In this document: in pieces, positions 60,835-64,000 of the stretch | Position numbering within the stretch: position 1 is the first letter of the stretch | Layout of the letters: every line of letters starts with the position of its first letter | Origin: Novosphingobium mangrovisedimenti | GTDB lineage: Bacteria > Pseudomonadota > Alphaproteobacteria > Sphingomonadales > Sphingomonadaceae | DNA length: 64,000 nt | Direction of reading: 5' to 3' | NCBI RefSeq assembly: GCF_025153475.1 | Contig: NZ_JANZXA010000010.1 | Location: 124,001 to 188,000 of the forward strand | Position numbers and translations under genes: made by a program | The notes under the pieces: model-generated | The model's input: only the letters and a program-made list of their open reading frames with translations | Database searches by the model: none | Told to the model about the DNA's origin: nothing

Positions 60835-61578
60835 ATGGCAGATCGCTTCAGACCAGCCCCACCTCCGACCGCTCGTGCTGGAATGGGAGCGCCAACAGCC
60901 GTCTTCGACGCCGGCCTGCGGTCTTATATGCTGGCGATCTACAATTACATGACCAGTGGCGTGCTGCTCTCCGGCGTGGTTGCGCTGCTGGTCGCGAGCA
61001 ACGTCGCCGTGAGGTCGGTGTTCTTCGCTGCCAGCGGAGCACCCACATTGCTTGGTTGGATCGCGGTTTTCGCTCCGTTAATTCTCGTCTTCGTGCTCGG
61101 ATTTGGTATCAACCGGCTTTCGGAGTCGACCGCCAAGTCGCTGTTCTGGGTCTACGCCGCCCTCATGGGTGTATCTCTGTCGACGGTACTTTTCGCTTAT
61201 ACGGGCGTAAGTGTCGCGCGCACGTTCTTTGTGTCCGCGGCAGCTTTCGCTGGTCTCAGCCTATGGGGCTATACCACGAAGAAGGATTTGTCGGGCTTCG
61301 GCACTTTCCTGATCATGGGGTTGGTAGGCCTGTTGATAGCCATGCTCGTCAACATGTTCCTGCGTTCATCCATGATGGACCTGATCGTGAGCGCCATCGG
61401 CGTCCTGCTGTTCGCGGGTCTCACGGCTTACGACACCCAGAAGCTCAAGAGCCTCTATTTCGAAGTGGGTGGCAGCGAATTTCGCGGCAAGGCTGTCGTC
61501 ATGGGCGCGCTGACGCTCTATCTCGATTTCATCAACCTGTTCCTGTTCCTGCTTCGCTTCATGGGGGACCGGCGCTGA
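60835..61578 (+). CDS. Bax inhibitor-1/YccA family membrane protein
   Basis: The 247-residue protein has about seven membrane helices and BI-1 motifs: AGLRSYMLAIYNYMTSGVLL, LFWVYAALMGVSLSTVLFAY, AAFAGLSLWGYTTKKDLSGF and the C-terminal TAYDTQKLK with conserved Asp. Bacterial members (YbhL/YccA-like) are inner-membrane proteins linked to pH-dependent Ca leak or FtsH control. GGAGA precedes the ATG at 60835. It converges with the acyl-CoA dehydrogenase gene, with 15 bp between stops. Confidence 0.93.
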   Translation: MADRFRPAPPPTARAGMGAPTAVFDAGLRSYMLAIYNYMTSGVLLSGVVALLVASNVAVRSVFFAASGAPTLLGWIAVFAPLILVFVLGFGINRLSESTAKSLFWVYAALMGVSLSTVLFAYTGVSVARTFFVSAAAFAGLSLWGYTTKKDLSGFGTFLIMGLVGLLIAMLVNMFLRSSMMDLIVSAIGVLLFAGLTAYDTQKLKSLYFEVGGSEFRGKAVVMGALTLYLDFINLFLFLLRFMGDRR

Positions 61579-61593
61579 TGTGGAGAGCGGCGT

Positions 61594-63243
61594 TCATGCA
61601 TCTCCCTGCCCCAGTGCGGAGCCCTTGGGCATCGCACGCTCTATGACAGCCCGCGCGTCGGTTAAACCGGGGGCAGCACCGTAGGTGAATCCCATGGCAC
61701 CAAGCCTCGACCTGCAGAAGACCGGTGCCAGGGGGCTTTGCGCCAGGAGAAGGATCGCCGCCTGCGCGGCGAGCGCAAGCCGTTCCACAAGTTCTCTCGC
61801 GCGGGCTTCCTCGCAACAGTCAAGATCGATGCAGTTCAGCCATTGGTCATAATTCGCCTCTCGCCCGATGGGCTCCGCAAGAAAGGCTCGAAGCGCTTCT
61901 ACCGCCTCGGGTTCGCGCTGCAGAACTCGGAGCACATCGAGCGCGACAATGTTGCCCGAGCCTTCCCAGATCGCATTGACGGGGGATTGGCGAAAATGGC
62001 GAGGCATGGGGCTGGATTCGACATAGCCATTGCCCCCCAGGCACTCCATCGCCTCCGCGGCAAAGCCTGGCAGACGCTTGCAGATCCAGTATTTGGCGAC
62101 GGGCGTGAGCAGCCGTGTCAGCGGATCACCGGCGTCGAGCGCCGCGGCGATCCGAACGGCGAGCGCGGTCGCGGCCTCGCTTTCTACCGCGAGATCAGCG
62201 AGCACCGCCGCCATGGCCGGATGATCGGCAAGACGGCGCCCAAAACATTGGCGATGCTGCGTGTGCCAGAGTGCCTGCACAAGCGCACCTCGCATGCCAG
62301 AGGCCGATCCGACGACACAGTCGAGGCGCGTGTGCTGCACCGCCTCGAGTATCGTGGGAATGCCGCGACCTTCCTCTCCGATGCGCCAGGAGAAAGCCCT
62401 ATCATATTCGATCTCCGCTGTCGCATTGGACCTGTCGCCCAGCTTGTCCTTCAGCCGCACGATCCGGAAACCTGCGTTGCGCCGGCCATCGGGTAGCCAC
62501 TGCGGGACGAGGAAACAGCTCAATCCCCGTTCTGTCTGGGCAAGGGTCAGGAAAGCATCGCTCATCGGTGCCGAGCAGAACCATTTGTGTCCCGTAAGCG
62601 AGAACGTCCGGCGTGCGCGATCAACCGGCTCGGCGCGAGTGGTATTGGCGCGCAGGTCGGAACCGCCCTGTTTTTCGGTCATCGTCATGCCGATCGTCAC
62701 GCTCGCCTTGTCGGCGGCGGGCCGTGAAGCCGGATCGTAACGGGCGGCGAGGATACGCGGCAACCATTCCTCGGAGACTGCTGATTCCCTACTCAGAACC
62801 GGCACTGCGGCGTAGGTCATCGTCATCGGGCAGATCGTGCCGGCATCCACCTGACCAAGAAGATAGCTCATGGCGGCGTGAAGCACATGGCCGTGCGACG
62901 TGCCATCCCAAGCTGCCGCAGCGATGCCATTGCCAAGTCCCAAGCCCATGAGCTGGTGATAGGCCGGATGGAATGCGACTTCGTCGATGCGGCGGCCCTG
63001 GGAATCGTAATTTTCGAGGGTCGGGACATGGCGATTGGCTAATATGCCCCACGCAACCACCTCGGCCGAAGCCGCCCGGCGGCCCAGGCGTGACAGCCGC
63101 CTTTCGAGCTGTGCGCCACCCGCCCTTCTCACCGCTGCAGTCAAAGCCCGATCACTGGTAAACCAGTTGCCGACATCCAGGGCTGGTGTCTGATTGAACA
63201 CCTCATGCACATCAGGCGTGGCGAGCGGCCTTGATACAGGCAT
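61594..63243 (-). CDS. AidB-type acyl-CoA dehydrogenase family protein
   Basis: The 549-residue flavoprotein resembles AidB of the adaptive response. Landmarks are the N-terminal FNQTPALDVGNWFTSDRALT, the FAD-binding MTMTEKQGGSDLRANTTRAE, HKWFCSAPMSDAFLTLAQTE, and the dehydrogenase C-part AEAMECLGGNGYVESSPMPR with SPVNAIWEGSGNIVALDVLR. AidB binds FAD and DNA and may protect DNA from alkylation; true dehydrogenase activity is weak. It stands alone between a BI-1 gene and an FHA gene. An AidB role here is by family. Confidence 0.9.
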   Translation of the reverse strand: MPVSRPLATPDVHEVFNQTPALDVGNWFTSDRALTAAVRRAGGAQLERRLSRLGRRAASAEVVAWGILANRHVPTLENYDSQGRRIDEVAFHPAYHQLMGLGLGNGIAAAAWDGTSHGHVLHAAMSYLLGQVDAGTICPMTMTYAAVPVLSRESAVSEEWLPRILAARYDPASRPAADKASVTIGMTMTEKQGGSDLRANTTRAEPVDRARRTFSLTGHKWFCSAPMSDAFLTLAQTERGLSCFLVPQWLPDGRRNAGFRIVRLKDKLGDRSNATAEIEYDRAFSWRIGEEGRGIPTILEAVQHTRLDCVVGSASGMRGALVQALWHTQHRQCFGRRLADHPAMAAVLADLAVESEAATALAVRIAAALDAGDPLTRLLTPVAKYWICKRLPGFAAEAMECLGGNGYVESSPMPRHFRQSPVNAIWEGSGNIVALDVLRVLQREPEAVEALRAFLAEPIGREANYDQWLNCIDLDCCEEARARELVERLALAAQAAILLLAQSPLAPVFCRSRLGAMGFTYGAAPGLTDARAVIERAMPKGSALGQGDA

Positions 63244-63472
63244 GGTCGTCTACTCCGTTCCATCGGCGTCATGTCCAGCGGTGCAAAACTCCAGAGCCAC
63301 TGAACGCCGGGCCTTCGTTCCCGCGAATGCGGTGGCGTCTCCGCAGTAGTTGAGCGGCGTCGGCCTGATCGCAGGAGGCCATTTCAATATTTGGTTCCTA
63401 TATCTGGCGATCCCCGGTTCGAAGTCCAAACCACTTTCTAATTCTTCAAAAGCGGTCGGCGGACGCTGATCT

Positions 63473-64000
63473 TTATCGGCGCGCGTTTCCCTCATCGACA
63501 ATGGTGATGAAAAACACAAAGGGCGAACCCTTTCCGCCCGCGACCACCTCATTTTCGCCTGCGACGAGCGGCGCCAAATCCGAGCCGAAATGCTCGCCGA
63601 TAGGCCGGCCATTGACCAGCGTTCCCAACGTGCTGCGAAGGTCGCGGACGTGGTAGCGCCCGTCATGGTGGATGATCGCGAAATGGTTGCGAGACAATCT
63701 CAACGGAACCTCGTCCTCAAGCTCGAGGTTCAATGCCCGTGGCGGCGCCTGTTCTCCCGGCAAAGCCGCCCTCCCGACCAGGAAAGGAACCGCGTCAACA
63801 CGCAGCGGATCGGGCAACTGCCGGCGTAAACCCCGGGAGTCGGCCGCCAGCATGACGTTCTGCACCACAAGGGATTCGCCAAGGCTATTCCTGGCCGACG
63901 GCGGCTGCTGCCTCTGCTCATCTTCGACGAAGCGATCTTCCAGATCGTGGAGTCGATGGCAAAGTCGTTCAATCAAGGTTCGCGCGTTTTCGGGGGAGCG
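63473..64000 (-). CDS. FHA-domain protein (C-terminal part, runs off right edge)
   Basis: The visible 175 residues are in frame to the window edge. The first part (SPENARTLIERLCHRLHDLE) resembles the end of a cyclic-nucleotide-binding domain, so the whole protein may be a cNMP-FHA fusion. The FHA domain lies at about residues 85-160 (FLVGRAALPGEQAPP, then RLSRNHFAIIHHDGRYHVRD and LRSTLGTLVNGRPIGEHF), with the Gly-Arg, Ser-x-x-His and Asn-Gly phosphothreonine-binding pattern. It would bind phosphopeptides. The 229 bp between its stop and the aidB-like start show no gene. Confidence 0.78.
   Translation of the reverse strand, partial: RSPENARTLIERLCHRLHDLEDRFVEDEQRQQPPSARNSLGESLVVQNVMLAADSRGLRRQLPDPLRVDAVPFLVGRAALPGEQAPPRALNLELEDEVPLRLSRNHFAIIHHDGRYHVRDLRSTLGTLVNGRPIGEHFGSDLAPLVAGENEVVAGGKGSPFVFFITIVDEGNARR

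Overview
The window is high-GC DNA whose gene content and protein styles (RecJ, MucR, F-type tra genes, FixLJ) fit an alphaproteobacterium, most likely a sphingomonad. The genus is inference from overall protein character; there is no rRNA here to confirm it.

Left edge (1-2479): probable chromosomal core, with a flavodoxin-fold reductase (partial), recJ, and two tandem tRNA-Glu genes (UUC, then CUC). A tyrosine integrase gene ends 49 bp after the second tRNA, followed by an overlapping excisionase-like gene. This looks like the left end of an integrative conjugative element. Next to it lies a regulatory block on the minus strand: HU, a MucR/Ros regulator, a MarR-like protein, an XRE repressor and an unknown protein.

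Transfer region (7271-30228): an almost uninterrupted plus-strand F-type type IV secretion operon in the order dsbC-like, traA (pilin), traL, E, K, B, V, C, three small membrane ORFs, traW, traU, an unknown ORF, traN as two separate exported proteins, trbC, an S26 peptidase, traF, a thioredoxin-like gene, traH, traG. Most junctions are 4-bp start/stop overlaps. The thioredoxin-like gene is split by an antisense VapBC-type toxin-antitoxin module that has its own promoter and palindromic operator. No relaxase or coupling protein is visible.

Metal cargo (30233-39930): a minus-strand cluster with a CnrY/CnrX/CnrH-like anti-sigma, sensor and ECF sigma trio followed by copA (multicopper oxidase), copB, an APC permease and a two-TM ion channel. 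Diverging on the plus strand are a methyltransferase, a DUF411 protein, copC and copD. The CnrX-like sensor keeps all five known CnrX metal ligands.

Low-oxygen and stress cargo (39943-60753): a helix-hairpin-helix plus PD-(D/E)xK-like protein, cytochrome c, D-2-hydroxyacid dehydrogenase, universal stress protein, a haem-PAS FixL/FixJ pair, further receiver proteins, an ECF-like sigma factor with a truncated paralogue, LemA and two TPM proteins, a PfkB sugar kinase, an overlapping trio (beta-CASP nuclease, AMP-phosphorylase-type enzyme, PRPP synthetase), and a copper P-type ATPase. A 19-bp motif recurs near both sigma-like genes. The window closes with a Bax-inhibitor-family protein, an AidB-type acyl-CoA dehydrogenase and the C-terminal part of an FHA protein. 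The right end of the element is not visible.
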